Positions 9,495 to 18,790 are shown, counted from the first letter of the stretch. The stretch: DNA of 64,000 bases from Thermoanaerobacterium sp. CMT5567-10 (GCF_030534315.2 NZ_CP130558.2:2718501-2782500); one strand, 5' to 3'. A program made the numbers and translations. Notes: generated by a model from the letters alone, not told the origin.

Positions 9495-11854
9495 TGGAAG
9501 AGAGATATTTTAGAAATTTGGAATTTGACAAAATCGTTAATCATATTGTGAATTTATGCGATTCAGAGCCAGGCAAGGAAACGGCTTTAGATATTAAACC
9601 ATATGATAATCTTGATGAAGCCGCAAAAGAGATTGACAAAGTAAATGAAGCCGTATCGTTTATAAGTTCATACGGCAATATGTCATTTGCATTTAAAAAA
9701 ATAGATGACATTTTGAATAAAGCTAAGATAAAGTCAACGCTTAACATCGGACAGCTAATGACAATTTCAAGGTTTTTGTCATTGGCAGGGAGAGTAAAAT
9801 CATATTTGAGGAGTGAAAAAGAAGAAAGCAATTATCCGCTTTTAAGAGAATACAATATTAGGCTCACAAATCTTAGAGATTTGTACGAGAGAATAGACAG
9901 AATTGTTATTTCAGAAGATGAGCTGTCAGATGATGCATCGCCTGTGCTTAAAGATATACGAAGACAAAAAGCGCATATAAATAACAAGATAAAAGATACT
10001 TTAAATTCTATAATTGCGTCTTCATCAAAAGAACTTCAAGACCCTATAATAACAATAAGAAATGGAAGATATGTTGTACCAGTAAAGCAGGAGTACAGAG
10101 GCACGTTTAAAGGGCTTGTTCACGACCAGTCTTCCAGCGGTGCAACGCTTTTTATAGAGCCTATGACTGTTGTTGAGTTAAACAATGACTTAAGACAGCT
10201 TGAAATAAAAGAACAGCAAGAAATTGAAAAGATTTTGTCAGAACTTACTGATGAGATAAGTCAGCATATATCTGAGATACACGAAAATATGGTAGCGTTG
10301 ACTGAGCTTGACGTTATCTTTGCAAAGGCGAAGTATTCTATAAACACAAATTCATCTAAGCCTGTGTTTAATACAGATAGATATGTAAATTTAAAGAATG
10401 CCAGACACCCTTTGCTTCCAAAAGATGCAGTTGTGCCAATAAGCGTATATTTAGGTGACTCATTTGATACACTTGTTATAACAGGACCAAATACAGGTGG
10501 CAAGACCGTTACCCTTAAAACAGTTGGACTTCTTACTTTGATGGCTATGTCAGGATTAAATATTCCTGCTGACGAAGGTTCAAGTGTAGCTTTTTTTGAC
10601 AACATATTTGTTGATATAGGCGATGAGCAGAGTATTGAGCAGAGTTTAAGTACATTTTCAGCCCACATGACAAATATTGTGACAATACTGAATAATGTTA
10701 CAAGCAATAGCTTGGTTTTGCTGGATGAACTGGGAGCTGGTACAGATCCTACAGAAGGCGCTGCCCTTGCAATGAGCATTCTTGACTTTCTTCACAGGAT
10801 AAATTGCCGTACCATTGCTACAACCCACTACAGTGAGCTTAAACAATATGCATTGAAAAATGATGGTGTGGAAAACGCCTCTGTTGAATTCGATGTAGAG
10901 ACTTTAAGACCCACATACAGGCTTACGATAGGAATACCCGGTAAAAGCAATGCCTTTGAAATAAGCAGGCGCCTTGGACTTAGTGAAGAAATCATAGATA
11001 ATGCTAGAAATTATATAACTAACGAAGAGCTGAAATTCGAAGATATAATAAAAGATCTTGAAAATAAGAGGATTGAAGCAGAAAAGGCAAAAGAAGAGAT
11101 TGAGGCTTTAAAGAGGCAGGTAAACAGCGTAAAAGAGGAGTACGAAAGAAAAAGAAGGCAGATTGAAGCAGAAAGAGACAAAATCATAGAAAAAGCGAGG
11201 GAAAAAGCAAGAAAGATATTAGAGAATACGAAATCTACCGCAGACGAGATTATTGCAAAGCTAAGAGAGGCTGAGAAATCCGATAGGAAAAATAAGCTTA
11301 TAGAAGAAGCGAGATTGAAGCTTAAGGAAAACATAAGCGAAGTGGAGGAAAGCCTTAAAAAGTCTGAAGTTCCTGTGTATAAAAAAATACCTAAAAAAGT
11401 TATGCCTGGACAGACGTTTTATATTGTACCGCTTGATCAAACTGGGACAGCATTATCTGAGCCAGATAAAGATGGAAATGTAAAAATACAGGCAGGAATA
11501 CTAAAGATGAATGTCCATATAAGCAACTTAAGAGAAGCTGAATCAGATGAAGAAAAAAAGCAGGAAAAAGGATTTGCCGCATATATTAATGAAAAATCTT
11601 CCAACATATCAACATCAATAGATATCCGTGGTAAAACGCTGGAAGAAGCTGAGATAGAAGTGGAAAAATACTTGGACGATGCTTATCTGGCTGGTCTTAA
11701 GCAGGTTACAGTAATACACGGAAAGGGAACAGGCATATTACGAAGCGGTATCGCTAGACTTCTTAAAATGAATAAGCACGTCAAATCTTTTAGACTGGGA
11801 AGATACGGCGAAGGAGAAGATGGTGTAACAATCGTAGAATTAAAAGAAAAATGA
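9494..11854 (+). CDS. mutS2: MutS2 ATPase with Smr endonuclease domain
   Basis: MutS2 is a MutS relative not used in mismatch repair. It has been linked to suppression of homologous recombination and to splitting of collided ribosomes. The 786-aa protein has core and clamp helices (1-320), Walker A GPNTGGKTVTLKT at about 330, Walker B LLVLLDELGAGTDPTEGAA region near 410, a long charged coiled coil (510-640), a KOW-like segment, and a C-terminal Smr domain with IDIRGKTLEEAE and HGKGTG (about 742). The start overlaps the upstream stop (TAATG), implying translational coupling. Confidence 0.95.
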   Translation: MEERYFRNLEFDKIVNHIVNLCDSEPGKETALDIKPYDNLDEAAKEIDKVNEAVSFISSYGNMSFAFKKIDDILNKAKIKSTLNIGQLMTISRFLSLAGRVKSYLRSEKEESNYPLLREYNIRLTNLRDLYERIDRIVISEDELSDDASPVLKDIRRQKAHINNKIKDTLNSIIASSSKELQDPIITIRNGRYVVPVKQEYRGTFKGLVHDQSSSGATLFIEPMTVVELNNDLRQLEIKEQQEIEKILSELTDEISQHISEIHENMVALTELDVIFAKAKYSINTNSSKPVFNTDRYVNLKNARHPLLPKDAVVPISVYLGDSFDTLVITGPNTGGKTVTLKTVGLLTLMAMSGLNIPADEGSSVAFFDNIFVDIGDEQSIEQSLSTFSAHMTNIVTILNNVTSNSLVLLDELGAGTDPTEGAALAMSILDFLHRINCRTIATTHYSELKQYALKNDGVENASVEFDVETLRPTYRLTIGIPGKSNAFEISRRLGLSEEIIDNARNYITNEELKFEDIIKDLENKRIEAEKAKEEIEALKRQVNSVKEEYERKRRQIEAERDKIIEKAREKARKILENTKSTADEIIAKLREAEKSDRKNKLIEEARLKLKENISEVEESLKKSEVPVYKKIPKKVMPGQTFYIVPLDQTGTALSEPDKDGNVKIQAGILKMNVHISNLREAESDEEKKQEKGFAAYINEKSSNISTSIDIRGKTLEEAEIEVEKYLDDAYLAGLKQVTVIHGKGTGILRSGIARLLKMNKHVKSFRLGRYGEGEDGVTIVELKEK

Positions 11855-11860
11855 GTAACC

Positions 11861-11902
11861 AAAACACCTCATTTATCATAAAATGTAGAGGAGGTGTTTT
11901 TT
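11861..11902 (+). terminator. mutS2 terminator-like hairpin that contains the yunB ribosome binding site
   Basis: AAAACACCTC (11861-11870) is perfectly complementary to GAGGTGTTTT (11891-11900), with a 20-base loop and TT following. The 3' arm includes most of the AGGAGG (11889-11894) that serves yunB, so folding would both favour termination and hide the yunB Shine-Dalgarno. Confidence 0.6.
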
Positions 11903-11904
11903 AT

Positions 11905-12615
11905 ATGAGGAGAAGAAAATGGGGAAGAAAAAGACTTAAATTATATGAAATAAATAAAAATCACATATACATTTTTCTGATATTATTTTTAATATCCATT
12001 ATATATTCATTTGTAGCCTATAGACTAGGACCTGCGCTTCTTAAAGCTAGCGAAACTGTAGCACAGGAAGTTGCAGTAAAATCAATTAATAAATCCATCA
12101 ACGAGAAAGTCTTGAAAGGAATTCAGTATAATGATCTTATCAATGTGAGAACGGACAAAAACGGCAAAGTCTCTATGCTTCAAGCAAATACAATAGAGAT
12201 GAACATATTGTCTACAAGGATTACTCAGACTGTTCAAGACAACCTAAACAGCATAGGCTCAGTATATGTGAAGCTGCCTCTTGGAAGTCTAATATCAAAA
12301 GATATATTTGCCAATACAGGGCCTAGAATAAAGGTCGGACTGCTACCTATAGGATCTGTATACGTAGATTTTCAATCAAGTTTTGAGCCTGCTGGAATAA
12401 ATCAGACAAGACACATAATATATCTTTACATAAAGACAAATATTCAAATCATTGCACCTCTTGCATCAAAACAAATACAAGTTTCAACCCACATGCCTAT
12501 TGCTGATAGCATTATTGTAGGCGATGTACCAGAGAGTTTCGTAGATGTAAATGGCAATAAATATACTGTGCCTGTTCCAAATGGTGATTCAAAAATTAAC
12601 ATAGAAAGTAATTGA
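11905..12615 (+). CDS. yunB: Sporulation protein YunB-like
   Basis: YunB is a sigma-E-dependent membrane protein needed for efficient sporulation in Bacillus; its molecular role is not settled. The 236-aa product has a very basic N-terminus (MRRRKWGRKRLK), one membrane segment (about 18-40) and an extracytoplasmic domain with the family segments ETVAQEVAVKSINKSI and GPRIKVGLLPIGSVYVDF. I use ATG 11905, 10 nt after AGGAGG, rather than an earlier ATG overlapping mutS2. Its stop lies inside the following tRNA promoter. Confidence 0.8.
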   Translation: MRRRKWGRKRLKLYEINKNHIYIFLILFLISIIYSFVAYRLGPALLKASETVAQEVAVKSINKSINEKVLKGIQYNDLINVRTDKNGKVSMLQANTIEMNILSTRITQTVQDNLNSIGSVYVKLPLGSLISKDIFANTGPRIKVGLLPIGSVYVDFQSSFEPAGINQTRHIIYLYIKTNIQIIAPLASKQIQVSTHMPIADSIIVGDVPESFVDVNGNKYTVPVPNGDSKINIESN

Positions 12616-12639
12616 CAACATTATAATATATGGTATAAT
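12612..12639 (+). promoter_or_regulatory. Promoter of the tRNA pair
   Basis: Consensus TTGACA (12612-12617) and TATAAT (12634-12639) are 16 bp apart. The -35 box includes the yunB stop codon. Confidence 0.85.
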
Positions 12640-12653
12640 AATAATTGTTTGAC

Positions 12654-12728
12654 GGGGGTGTAGCTCAGTTGGGAGAGCACCTGCCTTGCAAGCAGGGGTC
12701 AGGAGTTCGAATCTCCTCATCTCCACCA
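12654..12728 (+). tRNA. tRNA-Ala (TGC anticodon)
   Basis: The cloverleaf is readable: acceptor GGGGGTG (12654-12660) with CATCTCC (12718-12724), a D-arm, the anticodon loop CTTGCAA giving TGC, T-loop TTCGAAT, discriminator A and an encoded CCA end (12726-12728). Confidence 0.95.
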
Positions 12729-12729
12729 T

Positions 12730-12803
12730 GGGCTTGTAGCTCAGGCGGTAAGAGCGCACGCCTGATAAGCGTGAGGTCGATGGTTCAAGTCCATCTAAGC
12801 CCA
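12730..12803 (+). tRNA. tRNA-Ile (GAT anticodon)
   Basis: Acceptor GGGCTTG (12730-12736) pairs with TAAGCCC (12796-12802). The anticodon loop CTGATAA reads GAT and the T-loop is TTCAAGT. Unlike the adjacent tRNA-Ala, CCA is not encoded (TTTA follows the discriminator), so tRNA nucleotidyltransferase must add it. Only one base separates the two tRNAs. Confidence 0.95.
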
Positions 12804-12810
12804 TTTATGT

Positions 12811-12834
12811 ACCCTAGCGGGTCTTTTTTTTTTT
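12811..12834 (+). terminator. Terminator of the tRNA pair
   Basis: A short ACCC (12811-12814) / GGGT (12819-12822) stem is followed by a run of about twelve T. The stem is short, but the T tract is long. Confidence 0.6.
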
Positions 12835-12913
12835 TATGTTTTAATATAAAAATGAAGGAATTAGGAATTTTTTGTCGAATAAGATAAATAAAATTTGCCT
12901 TTGAGGTGTAAAC

Positions 12914-14062
12914 ATGGCTTCTAAGTTTGAATATGATAAAAAGCTGGACAACATAGTTGAGAAAACCATAGAAGTTATAGGTAGCAGCAAAGAACAGATT
13001 TCGGAAATATTGGACAAAACAAGAAACGAGTATCATGAATTGGAAGAGCAAATAAACGAATTAAAAGTAAAAGTGAGATCAGTCATAAAGGAAGTGGAGC
13101 TTTTGGAAAGAAAAGAAAAAAGCTCTAAGTTAAAGTTGGCTTATGTAAGTCAAAGATTTGGAAACATAAGTGAAGACGCCATCAAAGAAGCATATGAAGA
13201 AGCGAAGGAAATTCAAGTTGAGCTTATTTTAAAAAGGCGGGAAGAGGAAGATTTAATAGCGAGAAGAAATGAATTGGAGAGAAAGCTTATAGAATACAGA
13301 GGAATAGTGGAAAAGGCAGAGAAGCTTTCTACTCAGATTGGCGTCGCACTGGATTATTTAACTGGAGATTTAACAAGGCTTCACAACCAATATGAAAAGT
13401 TAAAAGACAGGCAGCTTTTGAATATCCGCATAATTGAAGCGCAGGAGGAGGAAAGGAAAAGGATAGCTAGGGAGATACACGATGGTCCAGCACAATCTAT
13501 GGCAAATGTAATACTGAAAGCAGAATTATGCGAAAAACTTATCAGCAAAGATACTGAAAAAGCCAAGGGAGAACTTAAAAACCTAAAAGATATTGTTCAC
13601 TATTCATTGAAAGAAGTAAGAAAGATCATATACGATTTAAGACCATCTATTCTTGATGACCTTGGATTAATACCTGCCGTTTCAAAGTACATAAACAATT
13701 TTATAAGTGAGACAGGGATAAATGTTGATTTTGTCGCTCTGTCAGAACATAAGAGATTAAAACCCGAAATTGAAATAACTTGCTTTAGAGTTATTCAGGA
13801 AGCCTTGACAAATATTCAAAAACATTCAAAGGCAAAAAATGCTATTATAAAATTGGAGTTTGGGGATCGATTTATAAGTATAATCATCAGAGATGATGGC
13901 ATAGGTTTTGAAAAGCCATCAACAGACAATAAATTTGGACTATTAGGGATGAGGGAGAGGGTTCAAATATTGGACGGGCAATTTGAGATAAACAGCTCGC
14001 CAAACGAAGGAACCCAAATTTATATTTCTATTCCGCTAGGTGGTGATGAAAATAATGATTAA
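12914..14062 (+). CDS. degS: DegS-like cytoplasmic sensor histidine kinase
   Basis: A soluble two-component kinase. The first 180 residues are almost entirely coiled coil, as in the DegS sensor domain. The HisKA_3 dimerisation helix has ERKRIAREIHDGPAQSMAN with the phospho-acceptor His near residue 189. The HATPase domain (about 275-375) shows FRVIQEALTNIQKHSKAKN, the G1 box DDGIGF and GLLGMRER. No membrane segments are present. The coding region overlaps the response regulator, so the two are cotranslated partners. The input signal is unknown. Confidence 0.88.
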   Translation: MASKFEYDKKLDNIVEKTIEVIGSSKEQISEILDKTRNEYHELEEQINELKVKVRSVIKEVELLERKEKSSKLKLAYVSQRFGNISEDAIKEAYEEAKEIQVELILKRREEEDLIARRNELERKLIEYRGIVEKAEKLSTQIGVALDYLTGDLTRLHNQYEKLKDRQLLNIRIIEAQEEERKRIAREIHDGPAQSMANVILKAELCEKLISKDTEKAKGELKNLKDIVHYSLKEVRKIIYDLRPSILDDLGLIPAVSKYINNFISETGINVDFVALSEHKRLKPEIEITCFRVIQEALTNIQKHSKAKNAIIKLEFGDRFISIIIRDDGIGFEKPSTDNKFGLLGMRERVQILDGQFEINSSPNEGTQIYISIPLGGDENND

Positions 14063-14687
14063 TATTTTAATTGCTGACGATCATGTGCTTTTACGCCAAG
14101 GATTGAAACAGATAATAGAATTAGAAGAAGATATGAAAGTCATATATCAGGCATCTGATGGTGAAGAAGCATATGAAATCGCTAAAAAAATTTCTCCAGA
14201 CATAATATTGATGGATATAAACATGCCAAATGTAAATGGAATTAAAGCTGCAAAGATGTTGAAAAACGACAATCCAAAGAACAAAATAATGTTTTTGACA
14301 ATTTACAATGATAAGGAATATTTAATGGAAGCATTAAAAATTGGAGTTGAGGGCTACATCTTAAAAGATGCTGATTCAGATGAGTTAATTAAGGCGATTA
14401 GAACAATATCAAACGGAGGTGTTTACATACATCCTTCATTGGTAAATGAGATAGAAAATTTAGATACAGATGAATGCAAAAAAGAGCTTACTGATAGAGA
14501 AATGCAGATTTTGAATCTGATAGCGGAAGGCTATAGCAATAAGGAGATAGCGGATAAATTATTTTTAAGCGAAAAAACAGTTAAAAATCATGTGTATAAT
14601 ATATTTAGAAAGCTAGATGTTAAAGATAGGACACAGGCGGCTATTTACTTATTAAAAAACAATAACATGTATAATATGCATACATAA
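14055..14687 (+). CDS. degU: DegU-like NarL-family response regulator
   Basis: The receiver domain (1-118) has the acidic pocket IADDH, a phospho-acceptor Asp near residue 54 (DIILMDINMPNVNG) and the conserved Lys (ILKDAD). The LuxR/NarL helix-turn-helix lies at about 135-200 (LTDREMQILNLIAEGYSNKE, EKTVKNHVYNIFRKLDV). At 210 aa it has standard length. ATG 14055 is preferred because AGGTGG at 14038-14043 gives an 11-nt spacing and the protein then begins MINILIADDH; upstream GTG and ATG codons overlap that site. It overlaps the end of the kinase gene. Confidence 0.88.
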   Translation: MINILIADDHVLLRQGLKQIIELEEDMKVIYQASDGEEAYEIAKKISPDIILMDINMPNVNGIKAAKMLKNDNPKNKIMFLTIYNDKEYLMEALKIGVEGYILKDADSDELIKAIRTISNGGVYIHPSLVNEIENLDTDECKKELTDREMQILNLIAEGYSNKEIADKLFLSEKTVKNHVYNIFRKLDVKDRTQAAIYLLKNNNMYNMHT

Positions 14688-14754
14688 AATTTGCTTTTAA
14701 TCTAAAAATATTTTATAGTTAATATGTGATTTAAAATTTTAGGAGGCGTGTGAA

Positions 14755-16158
14755 ATGGAGAGTGGCGATTTAAAAGAGATTGAGAAGAAATTAGGATATA
14801 AAAGCAAAAATGGTTGGCTTAAGGTAAATGATGAAGAAAGGGAAAAGATATTTGAATTTGCAGAAGATTATAAAACATTTGTAGGAGAATGCAAGACAGA
14901 AAGAGAAGTTGCTGACAGAATAATAAAGATTGCTGAAGAGAATGGTTTTATAAATATTGAAACTGCGACTAATTTAAAACCTGGCAGCAGAGTTTACTAT
15001 AACAATAAAGGCAAATCAGTCGTAATGGCTGTTATCGGAAAGGATTCTGTCCACAACGGTTTTAAAGCTACAGCCGCTCATATAGATTCACCTCGGATTG
15101 ACTTAAAACCAAATCCATTGTACGAAGATAGTGGTTTGGCTTTATTTAAAACACATTACTATGGTGGAATCAAAAAATATCAATGGGTAACGATACCTTT
15201 AGCACTTCATGGCGTTGTGATAAAAGAGAATGGTGAAAAAGTCACTTTCCAGTTAGGGGAAAATGATGATGATCCTGTATTATACATAACAGATTTACTT
15301 CCTCATCTTGGGAAAGATCAAATGGAGAAAAAAGCTTCTGATGTGATTACAGGAGAAGCATTAAATCCAGTTGTTGGCAATATGCCGTTATCTGAAGACG
15401 TTTCTGTAAAACCATATTTATTGAAGATTTTAAATGAAAAATACGGAATAGTTGAAGAAGATTTTATAAGTGCAGAGCTGGAACTGGTGCCTGCGTATAA
15501 ACCGAGGGATATAGGTTTTGACAGAAGTATGATAGGTGCCTATGGACAAGACGACAGAATATGTGCATACGATGTGTTAAGAGCAATTTTAGACGTAAAT
15601 AATCCTGAGAAGACTGCTGTAGCTATCTTTGCTGACAAAGAAGAGATTGGAAGTATGGGCAATACTGGATTGCAGTCGAGATTCTTTGAAAATGCGATAG
15701 CCGAAATCTTGGAGAAGCAAGAGGGAAGCACAGACATGAAGCTTAGGACGGCTATGAGGAATGCAGAGTTGCTTTCAGCAGATGTCAATTCAGGATTTGA
15801 TCCATTGTATCCGGATGTAAGTGAGAAGCTTAATACTTCTTACATAGGAAATGGCATATGTGTAACGAAATACACAGGTTCTCGCGGGAAAAGTGGTTCA
15901 AATGATGCAAATGCCGAATTTGTTGCTAAAGTAAGGAAGATTTTCAATGAGAACAATGTAGTATGGCAGACAGGAGAACTTGGAAAAGTTGATATAGGTG
16001 GCGGCGGGACTGTTGCACTTTACGCTGCAAATTATGGAATGGAAGTTGTAGACTGCGGTGTGGCACTTTTAAGCATGCATTCGCCATATGAATTATCATC
16101 GAAGCTTGACCTCTATATGGGATATAAAGCATATAAATCATTCCTTTTAAGCAAATAA
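14755..16158 (+). CDS. M18-family zinc aminopeptidase
   Basis: A cytoplasmic di-metal aminopeptidase that removes N-terminal residues, with a preference for acidic residues in characterised family members. Metal and catalytic motifs are visible: ATAAHIDSPRIDL (His ligand), GQDDRICAYD (bridging Asp), ADKEEIGSMG (Glu base and ligand) and MHSPYE (last His). At 467 aa it is slightly longer than many bacterial M18 enzymes. The ATG follows TTTTAGGAGGCG. It is transcribed alone between the two-component pair and a convergent CAP gene. Confidence 0.92.
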   Translation: MESGDLKEIEKKLGYKSKNGWLKVNDEEREKIFEFAEDYKTFVGECKTEREVADRIIKIAEENGFINIETATNLKPGSRVYYNNKGKSVVMAVIGKDSVHNGFKATAAHIDSPRIDLKPNPLYEDSGLALFKTHYYGGIKKYQWVTIPLALHGVVIKENGEKVTFQLGENDDDPVLYITDLLPHLGKDQMEKKASDVITGEALNPVVGNMPLSEDVSVKPYLLKILNEKYGIVEEDFISAELELVPAYKPRDIGFDRSMIGAYGQDDRICAYDVLRAILDVNNPEKTAVAIFADKEEIGSMGNTGLQSRFFENAIAEILEKQEGSTDMKLRTAMRNAELLSADVNSGFDPLYPDVSEKLNTSYIGNGICVTKYTGSRGKSGSNDANAEFVAKVRKIFNENNVVWQTGELGKVDIGGGGTVALYAANYGMEVVDCGVALLSMHSPYELSSKLDLYMGYKAYKSFLLSK

Positions 16159-16164
16159 GTATCC

Positions 16165-16179
16165 ACCGGCATAGCCGGT
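16165..16179 (+). terminator. Hairpin after the M18 aminopeptidase gene
   Basis: ACCGGC (16165-16170) / GCCGGT (16174-16179) form a perfect 6-bp stem with a 3-base loop and a weak T-rich tail. Confidence 0.5.
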
Positions 16180-16238
16180 AGATTAATTATTTTAAGACTC
16201 GTACCGAAGCCCTGATTTAACCAGAAGCATTCATATAA

Positions 16239-16272
16239 AAATAAAACCGAGATTAATCTCGGTTTTATTTTT
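16239..16272. terminator. Bidirectional terminator between convergent genes
   Basis: A perfect palindrome centred at 16254/16255 contains AAAACCGAGATT and AATCTCGGTTTT. It is flanked by A-rich and T-rich tracts, so it can end transcription from both the M18 and the CAP genes. Confidence 0.85.
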
Positions 16273-17047
16273 AGTCTTTTATAAACATTTCAACTACTAT
16301 TACTCCGTTACCATTATTATTTGAGACAACACCTACACCAACTTTGTTGAAATAAGGATTTAAAATGTTGTCTCTGTGCCCGCTTGAATTCATTAAGGCA
16401 TAATGAGCACTTACAATATCGCTATTTTCAGCTATATTTTCCGCAGCAGCATTATAACTTATGCCAAACTGTTTCATCATATCGAATGGCGAACCATATG
16501 TTGGCGATGTATGAGAAAAATAATTGTTGCCTTTCATGTCTTCTGCTTTAATGTGAGCTACTTTTGATAAGTTTTCATCGATTGTGAGGGGACTTAGACC
16601 TCTTGATGTTCTTTCTTTATTTATGAGATCTACTAATTGTTTTTCTTGTGCTGATAAACCTTGATAGTTCTGCTTATCTATATTTGATACTTGTCCATTA
16701 CCTATCTGTGTGCCATTTAGTGATGTTGTCGCAGTACTTTTTGACGTACCATTGACAACAGCTTGATTGATTTTAGATGTAGCGATAGTTGCTCTGGTCC
16801 ATCGAAAATTATTGCTATACCAGATATTGGTACTGTTTAAGTAATTTATTTTTATTGGTGAAGTATTAAATCCAGAATATTTTATCGCATTTACATTGGA
16901 ACTAGTAGTATCATATACCGTATTGTATATGACATTGTTTTTTGTATATGTTCCAAATGAATATGATGCTTTTACCGTTGCGAAAGGAGTCATCACTGAT
17001 AATGAAATAGCTGCAAATGCTACATAATATTTTAAGTTTTTCTTCAC
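16271..17047 (-). CDS. Secreted CAP-domain (SCP/PR1-like, YkwD-type) protein
   Basis: A 258-aa exported protein. It has a signal peptide (MKKNLKYYVAFAAISLSVM, cleavage near VKA), a low-complexity S/T/N region to about residue 120, and a CAP domain with INKERTSRGLSPL, VAHIKAEDM, FSHTSPTYG, GENIAEN-type AAENIAEN and GHRDNILNPYFNKVGVG. Bacterial CAP proteins are wall-associated and several are germination or surface proteins; the biochemical activity here is unknown. The GTG at 17047 was chosen because it lies about 10 nt after AGGGAG; a GTG 9 nt upstream sits against that site. Confidence 0.88.
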   Translation of the reverse strand: MKKNLKYYVAFAAISLSVMTPFATVKASYSFGTYTKNNVIYNTVYDTTSSNVNAIKYSGFNTSPIKINYLNSTNIWYSNNFRWTRATIATSKINQAVVNGTSKSTATTSLNGTQIGNGQVSNIDKQNYQGLSAQEKQLVDLINKERTSRGLSPLTIDENLSKVAHIKAEDMKGNNYFSHTSPTYGSPFDMMKQFGISYNAAAENIAENSDIVSAHYALMNSSGHRDNILNPYFNKVGVGVVSNNNGNGVIVVEMFIKD

Positions 17048-17175
17048 TAAAATCACTCTCCCTAATTTAATATTCGACAGACATAAAAAAAAACCTTTAA
17101 GTAATTATTGGACATGCAGGAAATGCTTATCATTAATAGTTTTTTGTGAATATATTAAAATAGGGGGGTGCTGAG

Positions 17176-17433
17176 ATGAGATGTGCAATATTAGTATTTT
17201 ATTCATATCAACATGCAGTTTTGTGCGATAAGGTGTTAAGGCAGAATAATATACCTGTTGAATTTGTTCCAACTCCACGGTCAATAATGAATAGCTGCAG
17301 TCATTCTTTGAAATTTGGATTGGAATACGTAAATGTTGTAAAATCGATTATCCAAAGAATAAATATCCCTTATAAAGGGATATATGAGGTAGAAAAGAGT
17401 TATAGCGGATACACGGTCATAGGTGTTCGTTAG
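17176..17433 (+). CDS. DUF3343 protein (putative Se/S-carrier-like)
   Basis: An 85-aa protein of the DUF3343 family, small ferredoxin-fold-like proteins suggested to handle sulfur or selenium in Clostridia. The typical layout is visible: an N-terminal strand (RCAILVFYSYQHAVLCDKVL), the central IPVEFVPTPRSIMNSCSHSLKF segment carrying Cys, and a C-terminal strand. The ATG follows a strong AGGGGGG site. It converges with the coiled-coil gene on the other strand, overlapping it by 17 bp at the 3' ends. No selenium or sulfur partner gene is adjacent. Confidence 0.78.
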   Translation: MRCAILVFYSYQHAVLCDKVLRQNNIPVEFVPTPRSIMNSCSHSLKFGLEYVNVVKSIIQRINIPYKGIYEVEKSYSGYTVIGVR

Positions 17434-18790
17434 ATTTTCCGAAGAATATAGTTTTTATTTTGTCAATAGTACCATTTTCCACTTTTTCATTTAACTTTGA
17501 ATTTAATATTAAAATTTTATTCTGCAGATCTTTTATCTGCTTTTTTAATTTTTCATTTTCGGATAAGACATTGTTGTAGACAGAGTTTAGATTATCAATT
17601 TTAGATGTGTATTTCGTCCTGTCCTCATAGATTTTTTTTATATTTTCTTTAAGTTCTTCTATATTTCTATTTTTCAGTGCAATCTCATAGCTTTTTTGAT
17701 TTAGGTTTCTCTCTAAGTGTATTTTTTCTTTTTGGAGATTTTCTATTTTCTTTGAAAGTGTGCTTAAATATTCTTGGACTTCTTTTATATAAAAAGTAAA
17801 GTAACTATCTTTGTCATATGATATGTCATTTTTATCTGAATCGAAAGGTAATTCATCTCCATCTTGATTTGCATATATAATTTTTTCAGAGGAAGGCTCA
17901 ATTTTTTTTACTAGTTCGTATGAAGAAGGTTTTTCAGCTAATTTAAATGGTCTGCTGAAGCTATTTCCTCCGTCTGATGATATGGCACTATAAAAAGTAT
18001 TTTGTTGAATCCATGTACACCAAATATTGCTGTCGATTATGTTTATACAAGGTCCAAGAATGGTGTCAGAGAATGACAATGTAATTTTTTTGTCCCATGA
18101 TCCTTTTGGCCATCCACCATCGATTTTTTTTCTGTACTTTAACTCTTTTATTATGTTTTCTTCTACCCAACATATATGGATGTTTCTTTTGTCGTCAATT
18201 TTTATATTTGGGCATTCTATAGAGACTGCCTCTGATACTGTAGTTTTCAGTGTCCACATATTGTTTATAAATGTCGTATAGTATATTTTTTGTGTATTTT
18301 CAGTGGTTACGTAGACTAAATGAAGTATACCAAATTTATCAAATGCGACGCTATAAAAAGGCTTTATTTGTATATTGTTTATCGCTGCTACTTCCTTAAC
18401 TTTTAGCGCTCCGTTGAAGATGTAGTGTTTTAGAAGTATCTTTTTTGGATTTGACAAATTGTGTTCCATAAAAAATACATGTACATCATCATTGCATATT
18501 ATAAGCCTAAAATTGTCTATATAAATTGTCTTATCGTTGTAATGATATAAAATCTTTTTGGCAATCTTATTATCACTGGTTAAAGTAGCTAGAACTATAT
18601 TCTGTTCTTTGCTGTAGTAAGTTATTACAATATTTTTATCCATATTAAAAGCTGCGTCAAAATCGCTTAGTGCATTGTCAATTAGACTTATTTCACTGGG
18701 ATTTTCACTAGATTCAAATAATGTAATAACATTTTGTTTTAGCGACAATTGATACTTTCTACCTTTATAATCAAATAGCACCTTGTCCAT
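17417..18790 (-). CDS. Unrecognised protein: beta-repeat N-terminal region plus C-terminal coiled coil
   Basis: A 457-aa protein I cannot assign. Residues 1-300 are strand-rich with repeated aromatic segments such as ILHLVYVTTENTQKIYYTTF and NIHICWVEENIIKELKYRKK, plus SSDGGNSFSRPF, which is an Asp-box (BNR)-like motif. This suggests a beta-propeller. Residues 335-450 form a long coiled coil (KKIENLQKEKIHLERNL and following). No signal peptide is seen. ATG 18790 follows AAAGGAGG, whereas an in-frame ATG upstream has no site. It is divergent from the cysteine-containing gene at 18920. Confidence 0.65.
   Translation of the reverse strand: MDKVLFDYKGRKYQLSLKQNVITLFESSENPSEISLIDNALSDFDAAFNMDKNIVITYYSKEQNIVLATLTSDNKIAKKILYHYNDKTIYIDNFRLIICNDDVHVFFMEHNLSNPKKILLKHYIFNGALKVKEVAAINNIQIKPFYSVAFDKFGILHLVYVTTENTQKIYYTTFINNMWTLKTTVSEAVSIECPNIKIDDKRNIHICWVEENIIKELKYRKKIDGGWPKGSWDKKITLSFSDTILGPCINIIDSNIWCTWIQQNTFYSAISSDGGNSFSRPFKLAEKPSSYELVKKIEPSSEKIIYANQDGDELPFDSDKNDISYDKDSYFTFYIKEVQEYLSTLSKKIENLQKEKIHLERNLNQKSYEIALKNRNIEELKENIKKIYEDRTKYTSKIDNLNSVYNNVLSENEKLKKQIKDLQNKILILNSKLNEKVENGTIDKIKTIFFGKSNEHL

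Noticed and set aside
12645-12887. An 80-codon open frame covering both tRNA genes
   Set aside because: It is the translation of two tRNA genes and their terminator; there is no coding evidence.
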